NCBI GenBank assembly: GCA_031769625.1
Contig: JAUIMM010000170.1
Location: forward strand, 1,617,001 to 1,681,000
DNA: 64,000 bases
From: Taudactylus pleione
Lineage: Eukaryota > Chordata > Amphibia > Anura > Myobatrachidae
Direction of reading: 5' to 3'
Part shown: piece after piece, positions 1 to 12,700 of the stretch
How positions within the stretch are numbered: the stretch's first letter is position 1
How the letters are laid out: the number at the start of each line of letters is the position of its first letter
Notes under the pieces: model-generated
The model's input: only the letters and a program-made list of their open reading frames with translations
Told to the model about the DNA's origin: nothing
Database searches by the model: none
Made by a program: the position numbers and the translations under genes

Positions 1-1469
1 CCGTTCTATAGAACGGTACTAAGTTCGTGGATCGCGTTTTCGTTTTTTTTTTTTTGCCAAGTCCGGGGATGCCTACTTTGGAACGAAGAGGACAGAACCT
101 CGCATAGGAGATGGTGAGTATGTTTTTTTTCACAGGTCCCCTATGGATACTTTACCGGACAAGTGGACCGATGCTACAGGGTTACATAGGTGAGTATGTG
201 TACATGTGTGTGTGTGTGTGTATGTATGTTTAATAAACTTATACTGTCACGGTGTGTGTGTCCTGTGTTTTTTTTAAACATTTTTTTACAGGTGAACTAC
301 AGGTACTAGTGGGCCCTTAATGCCCTGCATGCTGGTACTTGTGGTTCTCCAAGTACCAGCATGCGGGGCAGGCTTGCTGGGACTTGCAGTTCTACTTGTA
401 AAGACAATGTTTGATATTCTTTATTTACACCACACCACACAATCAACCCGCCACCCACCGCCACCAGGGGTGGCGGGGATAGCCCCGGGCTATCAGCCTG
501 GGCCTGGGGTGCCCTGGAGAGGGTGACCCCTTTATTGGGGGGGTCCCCAGCTCTCCAGGGATCCCCGGCCTGGGCTGACTAGCGGTCAGGGCTGATGCTG
601 CGGCTGGGGGGCCCGGTGAAAGGGCTCCCCTGGCTGTGGCATCAGCCCCCCGCTAGAAAAAGTCCAGTGCTGGTTCTGGAACATACAGGGGAACCCTACT
701 CATTTTTTTCCCCTGTATTTCCAGAACCAGGACCGGATCAGAGCCCAGAGCTGGTTGCGCAGAATACGGGGGACCCCTACGTCGTTTGTCCCCCGTATTT
801 TGGCAACCAGCTCTGGTTCTGACTAGCCCGGTGCTGGTTGTGTTTAAGTACAGGGGACCCCTATGTCGTTTGTCCCCTGTATTTAAGCACACCCAGCACT
901 GGGTCACTAATGCCCGGGGCTGGTTGCTCTTTTTTTGGGGGGGAGGACGCCATTTTTTTCTCTTTTTACACAGGTTTTTTTTTTTTTATTTACCACAGCA
1001 GCACAGACGGGTCTCACGGACCCGTTAGTGCTCTGTGTCAATGACACAGATGCAAGTAGCACGGATCTCCTGGTCCGTGCGTGCATCTGTGTCATTGAAA
1101 TACACAGCAGCACAGACGGGTCTCACTGACCCATCTGTGCTCTGTGTCACTGTCAATCACACAGATGCATGTAGCACGGATCTCACGAGTCCGTGCTACA
1201 TGCAAATGAGCACCATAATGCTGATTGGCTGAGAGCCGTGACAGACGGCTCTGTCAGCCAATCAGCACTTTGCCCATTAAAGGCAAAGGCATTTTTTTTT
1301 AAATGGCCGCTCGAGGCAAAACCTCGAGATCCGACAGCAGATCTCGAGGTTTTGCCTCGGGAGAGGGATCCGGGGCAGACAGGGAGATCCGAGCTTGGGC
1401 TCGGATCGCCCCGGATCCCCGAAGTTCGGGTGGGTTCGGTTCTCAGGGAACCGAACCCGCTCATCCCTA
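1..1469 (-). mobile_element. hAT-like serial-hairpin element, partial (left edge cut)
   Basis: The right boundary ends in CATCCCTA, the reverse complement of the TAGGGATG terminus of the two complete relatives at 15818 and 41397. It begins inside the window-edge palindrome around CCGTTCTATAGAACGG. From about 510 to 1460 it is a run of back-to-back inverted repeats, for example stems at 664/732, 742/815, 1042/1095, 1218/1268, 1311/1361, 1367/1418 and 1431/1458. No transposase frame is seen, so it is a non-autonomous element. The hAT assignment rests on the 8-bp target duplication of the complete relatives. The left end is outside the window. Confidence 0.7.
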
Positions 1470-1470
1470 C

Positions 1471-1472
1471 TG

Positions 1473-1504
<32 letters not shown>

Positions 1505-1556
1505 TATATATATATGCACAGTATATATACAGTGTGTATATATATATATATATACA
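1471..1556. repeat. (TA)n microsatellite
   Basis: Alternating TA with short CACA/TGTG interruptions, between the hairpin element and the start of unit A. The same tract precedes unit C (50171-50193), so it lies at or near a duplication boundary. Confidence 0.85.
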
Positions 1557-1932
1557 TAATCATACACATGTGGGTAAATTCTGTTATATTACTTACATTT
1601 GCATGCTTAGATTCTGTATATGTGGAGTGTGGTCCCCATCCAACCCTGACCCGTCCTTCCCCTGGTTTTCTTATGTAACCCCCCCCTTTTTTTTAAAATA
1701 TTTCTGTGTTATTTTAATATTGTTAAAAAAAACATAGTAAATTGTGTACAGGATAGTGACTTAAAGAGAGTGTCCGGCTGTGTATTCAGTATATGCCTAA
1801 TTCCTAGGTTGGAATCTGAAGTGTATGTTACTGATATGTTACTAATAACATATTCCTATGTTGGAGTGTAATGTGTGTGCTAATAGTATAGGAACTATAC
1901 CCTGTAATGATCACCTATATTTATGGGGTATT

Positions 1933-2106
1933 GGGGGAGATGTACTAAGCTCAGAAAAGTGATAAACTGCAGAGTGATAACCACCAGCCACTCAGCTCCC
2001 AACTGTCATGTTACAGGCTGTGTTTGAAAATGATAGTTGGGAGCTGATTGGCTGATCGTCATCACTCTCCAGTTTATCATTTTGCAGAGCTTAGTACATA
2101 TGGCCC
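1933..2106. mobile_element. Hairpin MITE (unit A copy)
   Basis: A foldback of about 174 bp. The left end GGGGGAGATGTACTAAGCT pairs with the right end AGCTTAGTACATATGGCCC, and inner arms around CAGCTCCCAACTGTCAT pair with ATGATAGTTGGGAGCTG. No coding capacity. Orthologous copies lie in units B and C, so it predates the duplication. Confidence 0.7.
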
Positions 2107-3399
2107 ATTGATTGAAAAGATTGACATAAAAATTACACATTGCCTTTTGAGAGCTCAGTGCGTGTCCTGGGAGGCTGGGGCAACATTGCCAGCCCCCTAC
2201 CCAAAATTTACTATGGTGCTTGGCAATGCCTGATCCACTTTACAGCATGCAGAAATGTGACATTGGGACAAAATAAGCCCGCCTCCATCTACAGAGCTCC
2301 ACCCACTTGGTTAAAAAATTGCTCCTCTCTGGGTGTGTGAATTGTGGGAGGTGGGAGGTCTGCTATTCTGCCCCTGCGTACCCCTAACTTAGGGCCATAT
2401 TCAATTAGGTGCAAAAAGTCTGGGCTTTTCGCATGCCGGACTTTTCGCACCACATCGGAGGTTTAACAGGGGATAAAGTATCATGTGTGTGCCCAGCAGA
2501 AAGGTAAGTGGCAAAAAGTCAGATGAATTTTTGGGAATTCATCCTGGCATCCCCCTAAAGATGTCCTGACACGGGGGATCACTATGGGTACCCGCGATTT
2601 TGCCTGCTGAAGGTAATTGGGGTTGTTTAATAGCCGCGGCAGGTGCATAAATGTGCCTGTGAAGAACTAGTGAAGAATAACACTTAGCTTTTTTTTTTGC
2701 TAAAAATAACTAGGCCCATCAAATTTGGGGTACAAGAAAATGGGTGTAAGCATATTTTTAAATCCCTAAAGTTATTTTTTTTAATTCTTCAAAAATGGAC
2801 CTGCCGCTACCAGCCTCATTCTTGAAAACACCTGCCGCATACTTGGGAACCCCCCCGGGATCAATTTCGCTAGTTTAGAAGTTTGTCCCCCAAATTTATT
2901 TTTTTTACCCCACAATTACAGTACCTTTTTTGGGGTATCCTGAGGACTTTTTTTAATTTTTTTTACACAGAATACCTTTATGGGACTCTCCCAGGGGTGC
3001 AGGCTATTTTTTTTAAGGCTGCACCCCTAAACCCCAATTCTTCACTTTTTTTCCACCATGTATTACTTGGAGAAAAGTTATCCCCATTTTTTAACTATGC
3101 GAAAAGTCTTTAAAATTTAATACGGGGATAATTGAAACAGGCAAAAATGTCATCATCCGTCTCTTCCTCAAATTAAATACGGCCCATAGTCTGATACTTT
3201 ATTTTCTGCATGTATGGCTGCTGCTAATGTCTGTGCGATGACATCACAGTGGTCTTATGATGTCACAATGAGTGGTAAGCCAGGGCAGCACACTAGAGTG
3301 TATGCTGTTTCCTGGTGCCTCTTAGAGTGAGAAGCGATTGCTGGAGCTGGTTGTGTTTTATTGGAGAGTGTATTGGTAGTTATAGGTTATAGTTTTTAT

Positions 3400-3630
3400 A
3401 GTTTTATTTTCCTTAGTGTTAAGCTTAGATAGTGTTTAGTTATATTAGGTTTGTTTATAAGTATTATTTATAGTTTAGTTTAGGATTTAGCATTTAGACT
3501 AGTATATAGTATAGTTATTTAGTTTAGGATTTAGTATTTAGATTAGTATTTAGTATAGTTATTTAGTTAGGAGTTAGCATTTTAGTATAGTTATTTAGAT
3601 TAGGATTTAGTATTTAGATTAGTATAGTAG
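3400..3630. repeat. AT-rich degenerate tandem repeat upstream of exon 1 (A)
   Basis: Imperfect repeats built from words such as TATTTAG, TTTAGTTTAGGATTTAG and AGTATAGTTATTTAG, ending about 35 bp before the exon 1 ATG. Present at the same place in B and C. It probably lies in the 5' UTR or proximal promoter; no clear TATA box can be chosen within such sequence. Confidence 0.6.
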
Positions 3631-3667
3631 TAGGACAGGAGTTAGGCCGGCACATTAGGGAGCAGCC

Positions 3668-3715
3668 ATGAGCTGTTTCCGCTTCAGCATATTCCACCGA
3701 TGCTTCCGGAGAGAG
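3668..3715 (+). CDS. Exon 1 of PDZ gene A (N-terminus)
   Basis: Starts ATG in a GCAGCCATGA context (good Kozak fit) and ends GAGAG/GTAAGT, phase 0. It encodes 16 residues, basic with cysteines at 3 and 12. Copies B and C have Arg where A has His at residue 10. Conservation of both the frame and the donor in three copies supports it. Confidence 0.7.
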
Positions 3716-6700
3716 GTAAGTGCTCGGTTATTGTTATTTGTGGTACTTTGTTATTTGCACAATTAGGGTTTTTCATGGATCTCAAAAGGGGGCGGGTCTT
3801 ACCTGAAAGTGGGCGTGTCTGGGCATAGGTGGCGGCGTTTTGTCCCAGTTTATTAGGCCTAAATGTCAGGAGGTGTCTGTGCCCAAATCTGACTAAGCTA
3901 AGAGGTCATTTATTATTATTATTTATAGTATTGCTGGTTCTCAGTGGCCGCAAATCATAGTCGTTACATATGAGCTGGCATGGTTGTTCTAGTCCAGGGT
4001 GTACACCATGCAGCCTTCCAGCTGTTGTGGAACTACACATCCCAGCATGCCATGCCACAGTGTAGCTATTAGGGAATACTGAACTATGGCAGGGCATGCT
4101 GGGATGTGTAGTCCCACAACACCTGCAGGGCCACATGTTGAAAGCCCCTGTTAGTCTATGAAAACCCCACCTCATGTACCCTTATGCCTGTAACATGGGG
4201 CACTGATGAGTACCTGCCATTTTGTACCACACTGCTTGTACCTAACAAGGAAAAGGGCCTCAGTATAATGACTGTTATATCATTCATGCTGTAAATACAT
4301 TTATTAGTTGCTTATAATATGGGGAAACTTGTGTATTAGTCGCCCTGTAAATATATCAGTGACTACAGTGTTATGTAATAGTGGTGATAATGATGATGAT
4401 AAGCTGGAGGTAATTACTCTATCTTGCTGCATTTCATTATATTGGTCTTTCATATAAATTAATAGAGATTTGTGTTTTACACTTTTCTTTCTGCTCCATT
4501 GTAAGTAAATATGACTTTCCCTTTGTGTTACTGTATTACTGGATACATAAATGATACTCCTGCCTGTGATTCCAGCAGTAGAATACAGAAAATTTACATT
4601 ATGCCCATTACTTGGCAGTTGGCGAGACCATTACTGCTGTAGCAGGGCGTTGTGCCACCCTGTGCCAGCCCCACCCCCAATCATGTGCTGGCATGATGTC
4701 ACACTGAGGGGGGGTTGCCCTCCCTAGGAATTACAGCACTATCTGGAGCATCTTAGATTGCTCAAGGCGGCTCTACAGGCTACAGGGTGCATCTGCATTA
4801 GCGTTACTGGCTGCAGACGGCCATTCCAGGCACCCCCGCAAACCAAGTGCAGATGCCGTGGGGCAGCCACAGTACCGCCCCATGGAGCTGCCCCCTGGGA
4901 GACAGTACTGCTCACACACCGCTAGGTATGGCCCTGGAGACCATCATATATAAATGTACACAGAAGTGGTTAGTGCAGCCTGGGTGAGCTCCGCATAGAA
5001 AGCAGTGACACATGTTTATAATGGATGCTGGGCAGAAGAGGACGTTCCTTATGTATAGTGATATAATCACACTTGTCTGCCTGCTCTGATAGTAACATAA
5101 AATGGATTTTTATTATGTACAATATATCTGAATGTCCTATAAGAGCTGGAGATACGGAATACTTTCACTAGTTTATTTATTAAACCTTTTTCTTTGTGCA
5201 AGAAAAAAAAGACTGGTCTCCACGGGGTCCCCTGAGCTAATGGACATACTTCTGCCACTATAATGCTGCTTCTTGGCTGTTCCCAACATCATAGGCCAGG
5301 GGTAAGCAACATGCTGCACTACTGTGGTACTATACATCCCAGCATGCCCTGCCACAGTTTAGGATGCCCTAACAGCAAATCTGTGGCAAAGTATGCTGGG
5401 ATGTGTAGTTTCATAGCTGCTGGCATACAAGGCCAGCACTAACATTAGACAGCCGCCTAAGGGCGCCAGTCTCTGGAGGCGGCCACTGAGTCAACAAAAA
5501 AAAATGAATGGCATAATTTGTGGCTGAGTGGCATATAATGAATTTGTGGCACAGCTGTGTGGCATATTATGAAATCGCAGCAGTGTTACATTATGTCATG
5601 TTAGCATAAGGAACATTATGATTTTGGTGCTCTAGTGTGTGCAATATTCTATATAGTATATATGAATGTGGGACACTGCTGTGTGCAATACTCTATATAG
5701 TATATATGAATGTGGGACACTGCTGTGTGCAATACTCTATATAGTATATATGAATGTGGGACACTGCTGTGTGCAATACTCTATATAGTATATATGAATG
5801 TGGGACACTGCTGTGTGGAATACTCTATATAGTATATGAATGTGGGACACTGCTGTGTGCAATACTCTATATAGTATATATGAATGTGGGACACTGCTGT
5901 GTGCAATACTCTATATAGTATATGAATGTGGGACACTGCTGTGTGCAATATTCTATATAGTATATATGAATGTGGGACACTGCTGTGTGCAATATTCTAT
6001 ATAGTATATATGAATGTGGGACACTGCTGTGTGCAATATCCTATATAGTATATGAATGTGGGACACTGCTGTGTGCAATACTCTATATAGTATATATGAA
6101 TGTGGGACACTGCTGTGTGCAATACTCTATATAGAATATGAATGTGGGACACTGCTGTGTGCAATATTCTATATAGTATATGAATGTGGGACACTGCTGC
6201 GTGCAATATTCTATATAGTATATATGAATGTGGGACACTGCTGTGTGGCATATTATGTAACTGGGGAGACTGACACATGGCATATTATGAATTGGAGGGA
6301 GCAGGGGCGGTTGGTAACATGTCGCCTAGTCACCCGGAAACCTTGCACCGGCCCTGCTGGTATATACCGCCCTTGGCTTACCATTGGCTCTGCATATCCT
6401 CCACAGTGTGTATGACGGACACTCTGACCTGCGCTTTCTGTATATATAAATACATGTATTATAAACCACACACAGGGATAGCGGCTCGGATAGGATAGAT
6501 GACTCTCACAGACACTGCACTGGTCTGGTGGCTGACAAGGCTTTATATTGTATTATATAGATTACAATTGTATCACAAAAATGGGTGGAACCTAATTCCT
6601 AATGTTTCTGTTGTTTTAGAAGAAATCAGAAAAAGAGACTGTACAAAGCTCAGGGCAGGCTGCGGAGGTAAGTGTCCTTCATCCAGTCAGCATGTCAGCA

Positions 6701-9700
6701 ACCACAAAGCCAAGTGCAATAAAATGCTGACAGTAACATTGTAAACATGTGGAATTAGGGTTAGGCATATTAGGGATAACTTTATCCTAAAAAATCAACA
6801 TCATGACTATCATCATTGACAATGTGGACATTCTGGCAGTATCACATGATGTCACTGCCGACATGTCACCTGCTGACATTTGAAACATGTTGATATTGTG
6901 AACATGCCGACATATACCCAAGCTGTCCCTAGTAACAGGCTTGTTGCTGTGCAGGATATTATATATATTAGAGAAGTATCACACCCATCTCTGGGGTAGT
7001 GTTTCCCTGCTAAGTGCAGTTATGTTATGTACAAATGGAGGGGACATGGTCAATGTATGTATAAAAGTCATTTATTACATGCATTTCAGTATGTATCAAT
7101 ACACTAGGCTACTATCCATTTTTCAAAATATTCAAAAAGGGATTATTAGAACATCATGTGATAACAGCAGCATGCCACATAGCATACAGAATGTAAGTAG
7201 GGCTGGCCATACAGATGAGGGGTATGAATATAGTACTAAAAGCAGAGGCATATCTATAATGGGTGCAGGGTGTGCAGTGTACAGGGGCCACTGGGTCCTA
7301 AACCACACACCCTGCACCCCATCCTTCAATACTCACCTCTCCGTAGTCCCACGTTGGCGGCAGCAGTTATGTACAAATCACCGTTCCATTTTCCCACCGT
7401 TTTATGCATAAGCAGAAGGAAAATCACTGGGATAAGTGGCTGCCACACCATTTCCCTAATGATCTGCGCATGTGCAGTAGACTTTGGCACAGCGCTAGAG
7501 TATAGTAGTGCCCAGAGTCTACTGCTGCACTCAGTATGCTGCCGGCCGCTGGGTAGAGAGGAGGGGCCCTTGGAGAGAAACTGCACATGGGCCCCCCTAC
7601 TATCTTATTATGCCCCTGACTAAAATGTTCTGGTAAGGAAGTAAAATGATAGAAAAATGCTGAGTGAGGGGAGAGGTGTGGAAGTGCCTCCCAATAGTCC
7701 TGATCAGGGCTGCCAAGAGATCATCCAGACTTTGTGCTTGGGGGTAACTGGCCATGCCCATCAGGGGGCCTCTGATGGTGGTGGAATGTACTAAGGGCCG
7801 TGGCTGCTCCATCATATGAGTGCACCGGGCAATGGACCCCCACCAAATCATTTCCCAAGAGTGAAGGGCCAGTAACTATCTATGGCATCGGCTCTTATCT
7901 CCAGTCCTCAAGTTCCCCAAACAGGTCACAGTTTCAGGATTTTTGACAATTGCTATCCCAGAAAAATAGATGAACTCATTGGTGCATGATTGAAGAAATC
8001 CAGAAAACATGAGCTGTGGTTAGTTCAGGACTGGAGTTGAGAACCCCTGGAATGAGGGATTATATCAGCAGATTTAGCACTATATCTGTCATGTATTATA
8101 GACTGATATGTGTCTACATTATTGTGTAGCAGTTATACAATTGTTGTGTATATAACAAGATAGTGAATAGCTTATCTGAGTGTTATGATCACTAATGCAG
8201 CAATGTTTATAAGCCATGTCCTTGTCCTGCATTGTATTGTACTGTAAGTCACTGATTTCTTCTCTTCGGGCTCCATTTAAATAAAGGATGATTATAATAA
8301 TAACTGGGTCTTTCTGCCATTGAAGGTCTTACCACACAGACTGTATAACCTGGCTCCTACAGTGCAGGTCACTGTGAGGAAGGGCAAGAAAGGATTTGGG
8401 ATGTCTACCACCAGGAACAAGGATAACTTTCTGGAGATTCTGACAGTAGCTAAGGATGGACCTAGTGACCAAAGTGGTCTAAAAAAAGGTAATATAAATA
8501 TTCATATGTGTAAGATAACAGTATTATCTAAAGTCAGATATATGTGCTGCCAGAAAAGTAATGGTAGACGAAATCTGTATAGGATTGAGGATAGATAAGA
8601 TTGATGGTTTCTGCAAGGTGTTTTTGTGTATGACAGCCTGGTTGGCTGAGTGAATGGTTTGTGTCAGGTGGCCAGATCATCCTATAGGCAGAGGGATAGG
8701 AGGAGTTAAATGGAGGATATATAAGGAAGGGTTAGAGGGCAGCTCAGCCTCTTTTGCAGTGGAATTTCGGAAAGGCTGAGTATCACTTGCATATTTATTC
8801 CTATCCATTTACACCAACTGTCTCTATCACCATGTCCCGTCCTCGTCGCGATGCCCCCCCTCCCCGCAGGCTTGCTGAATTTGCTTGTCCCCTGTGCGCT
8901 GTGCCAGCCCGAATATCTCCCCCATCCTCCCCTTCCCAGATATTTATGTCTTCCCCGAGCGGCTCTGCCCCGCTTACCGTCGGCTCCCCAGCGGCTGCTG
9001 GGTCCGCTCCCTCATCTTCCTGCACGCTTTGCCCAGGCGCGTCAGTATCTGGCCCGGCTGCATCCCCACCACGCCCCGGCGCCAGCTCTCCTTGCAGCAT
9101 CACGGCCCCTGCTTCTCCGGTGCGTGACGCGCACGGACGTCCCCTTCCATGCACCCTCACTCCGGTCGGCAGCACGTCTCCTCTGGCGCCGCTGGGGTCC
9201 CCTACCATACCGGCTTTGTCCGCGGCTTCTGCGGGGGCTCTCGGCAGCGTCGCGGAAGTGCACGCGGCGTTCTCAGCTGGTCTGCCCCATGCAGTCAGCA
9301 AGGGTCACCTGACCTCAGCCCCGTCCTGGCCTTATGCGGGGTCCGGTGGGGGTATATACACCGCGGCTGTGACCTCCGCCGCTCTGCTTACCAGTGGCCC
9401 AGCCGGCCTGGCCCATGCGGCGGGCCCGGCGGCCATCTTGCCTCAGGCGGCCATTTTAGGTGCGGGGTCTCCCTATTTCCCCGGCACCTTTTCACATTTT
9501 TCGGGGGGTTCAGTGCAGCGGTTAAGCTCCCCAACTTTGCCCGCAACTCCATTCGCTGGAGTATCATTTGGGCACATGGTGCCGGTTTCGATTCAACCCC
9601 CATGGTACACCCCAGCTGGCAACCAGGCACCATCCTTTAATGTGCCACCTCCTCTTTCTGTGGCTGGCCCTTCTTGGGGTCAGACTTCTTGGAGCTCAGG

Positions 9701-12700
9701 CGTAGCTCCTCCGATTTTGTCATCTTCTGTTGCTGTTCCTCCTGCCCACTTTTATTCTCCCCATTTCGCGACCCCTCCTTCGGCATATCCTCCTGCTTTT
9801 CAGCATGCGCAGTTTCAGTACCCGTACCTGCCAGCTTGGCAAGTTTACCCACCTGCAGCGGGTGCGGCTCTGCCTTTGCCCCCAGTTTCCTCGTTCAGCT
9901 CACACTCCGGCCAAACTTCCTCTGTTTTTCCCCCGCCCAGTTTGTCGCCTCCTCCGCGGGCGCCAGCCATTCCGCCTCCTAAGCCGGTCACCCTGTCCCT
10001 TCCCACCCCGGGGGTTTCCGGGTCCGTTTCTGCGGTGGCTCACACGTCTTCCTTAGTTCCAGGCCTTGAAGTATCTGATGGTCCAAGTGGTGAGGCGTCC
10101 GCAGTTCTTTCATTGCCTGCTTCGGGACAGGAAGATTCGGCACCGGTATCTGAAGCTGTGGCGCCGTCAAGGGAGAAGTCTGCTGAAGCGGGTCCGCTTC
10201 CATCTGGTTCTGGTGAGTATGAAACTCCTTTGTCTTCTTCTGACTCTTCTTCTTCTTCATCCCACTCTTCTGGTTCCCCCGCTCGCCCCCGTAAAATTGC
10301 TAGACTGGTTGCGCGGCGGCTGGCGAAAAAGTCAGGCGGCGAGTCTAGGAGATCTGATGAGTCAGGGGCAAAAGCGCAGGAAGCAGGGGCAGATACAGTG
10401 CATTGCGCGAATACTGCGGTGCTACGAGGCTTGCGAAAAAGTGTAAAAGGCAAAATTCGCAAAGGGAAATTTGTAGACCTGTTTTCACTCACTGATGACA
10501 TGAGGAAGGGCTTGGTGCAGGCTAAAAAATCGGGAGGCATAGGAGAAGATGCTTTTTGCAACTTTAATACGTGGTTGAAAGGCATGCTCATATTTGCGAC
10601 ATGTTATTTGGAGACCAGGGCGCAGGAGCACGTTAACATTCTCAGGTATCTATTTTTAGTGCTCGACATGTTCGTCAGGTCTCGTAACTTGGCATGGCGT
10701 GAATATGATTCACAATTTAGGAAAAAACATGACGGTTCTTTAGTTATTCCTTTCGGGGTTAAGGATGTTGAAGTCTGGTTAGAGGTCTCTCAACAGCGTC
10801 GGCCTCCGTTGGACGGTGCGCCTCCTCGGAAAAGCTATGCTGCCAACAGACAGGGGTCGGCAGGAGTGGGGAGAGGAAAATGCTTTGCCTACAACGACTC
10901 CAAATGTACTAGGGGGTCGGGGTGTCGTTTTCGCCACTCCTGTCGTCTCTGCGGAGGTGAGCATCCGGCCAAGGACTGTCGACGTGGGGCAGGAGGTATT
11001 TCCCAGGACCGTGCTGAGGGCCCCAAGAGTGCTAGTTAAGGCTTGTTCTCCAGTCCGTTTAGATTCTCTTATTAGATGGTTACATTTATACCCATGTAGA
11101 GAGGATGCACTTTTTCTTTACAAAGGTTTTTCAGTAGGTTTTCGTTTACCCATTGACAGGCAGTTGATTGTTAGGGCATCCCAGAATTTGCGCTCTGCCA
11201 GGGATTTTCCAGGGGAATTGAGGGTTAAGGTGTGTGCGGAGGTTTTGCTGGGGAGGATGGAGGGTCCTTTTCCTTGTCCTCCCTTGCATAATCTCTGTAT
11301 TTCTCCGGTTGGCGTAGTTCCTAAAAAAGTACCGGGCAAGTTTCGGTTGATTCAGCATCTTTCATACCCGCAGGGAGGTTCTGTTAATGATGCCATACCA
11401 GAGAATTGTCATAGGGTCGTTTACCAATCATTTGACGATACCTTGAATTTAGTTCGTAGTTTTGGACATGGCGCTTTGTTGGCTAAATTAGATATAGAAT
11501 CAGCTTTTCGTTTATTACCAATGCATCCTGAGGCCATGAGATTTCTGGGTTTTAGGTTAGATTCGGGCTATTTTGTAGATAAGTGTTTACCTATGGGCTG
11601 CGCGGTTTCCTGTGCCTATTTTGAGAAATTCAGCTCCTTTCTTCAGTGGTGTCTCCATGCCGGGACCGGACAAACGGGCATAGCACACTATTTAGATGAT
11701 TTTCTCTTTATGGGTCCAGGAAGAAGTGACGTTTGTGCTGACCTCCTTTTTTCTGCGCAGTCCTTATTTAGAGTTTTAGGTGTTCCCGTTGCGAACGAGA
11801 AGACAGAGGGTCCATCTGTTTGTTTATCTTATTTGGGAATTGAGATAGATACGATAGAGGGCTGTTGTAGACTTCCCATGGATAAGGTTGAGAAGCTGCG
11901 TGGTCTTATTGAGGTCTGCTTAGCAGAGGATTCAGTAAGGTTACGTAGAGTTCAGTCTCTCCTCGGCTCTTTAAATTTTGCTTGCCGTATTATTCCTGTG
12001 GGTAGGGTCTTTTGTAGAATATTGGAGAGGGCAACAGCTGGCGTGGTTCGGCCGCATCACTACATTCGCCTGTCCGCGGAGATAAAGGAGGATCTTCGCA
12101 TGTGGAATAGATTTTTGATACACTTTAATGGTGAACGCATCTGGCCTTCGCCTCCATTAGCGAACAGTTCGTTGCAACTTTTTACGGATGCGGCCGGATC
12201 ATCTGGTTTTGGGGCCTTTTTCAATGGGGAATGGTGCGCGGCTCCATGGCCGATAGCTTGGCGTGAAGAGGGTTTGACGGATAACTTGTTGCTGCTGGAA
12301 CTTTTTCCAATTGTCGTATCAGTTGAACTTTGGTCCGTGCGACTGAGCAATTGTCATGTAGTATTTTGGTGCGACAATTTGGGTGTGGTTCATGCCATCA
12401 ACAATCAGCGTTCGTCTTCGCATTTTGTTTTACGTTTGCTCAGACATTTAGTTTTGCGCTGCTTGGAGTTTAATATTAGATTCAGGGCAAAGCATGTGCC
12501 AGGGGTGTGTAATGACATTGCAGACGCGCTGTCCCGATTTCAATTTGATCGCTTCCGGGCGCTGGTGCCGTCGGCTTCTAACGTTGGTTTGGTCTGCCCC
12601 TCGTTTGTGTGGCAGATTATCAGGCCGGCTTAGAAGGTTTGGCGTTAAAGTCGCTTGCTCCATCGACTTTCCGGGCTTACTCAGCCGCTTGGCGGGATTG

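Larger units (their letters stand above)
3716..6619 (+). other. Intron 1 of PDZ gene A
   Basis: GT..AG intron of 2904 bp holding two hAT-type MITEs and the minisatellite. From 4151 to 5296 I see only non-coding sequence. Confidence 0.65.

Noticed and set aside
1183..1737. Long frames over the hairpin element and TA tract
   Set aside because: Open frames occur on both strands over inverted repeats and a poly Tyr-Ile run from TA repeats; no motif.
5997..6415. Cys/Tyr/His-rich open frames on both strands (also 37992-38306 and 61676-62094)
   Set aside because: They are translations of the 44-bp minisatellite; the unit lacks stops in several frames and shows no coding constraint.
8801..9301. Minus-strand and alternate-frame ORFs over the gag regions (also 51114-51491)
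   Set aside because: Shadows caused by high GC content; only the + frame is conserved between Ngaro-1 and Ngaro-2.
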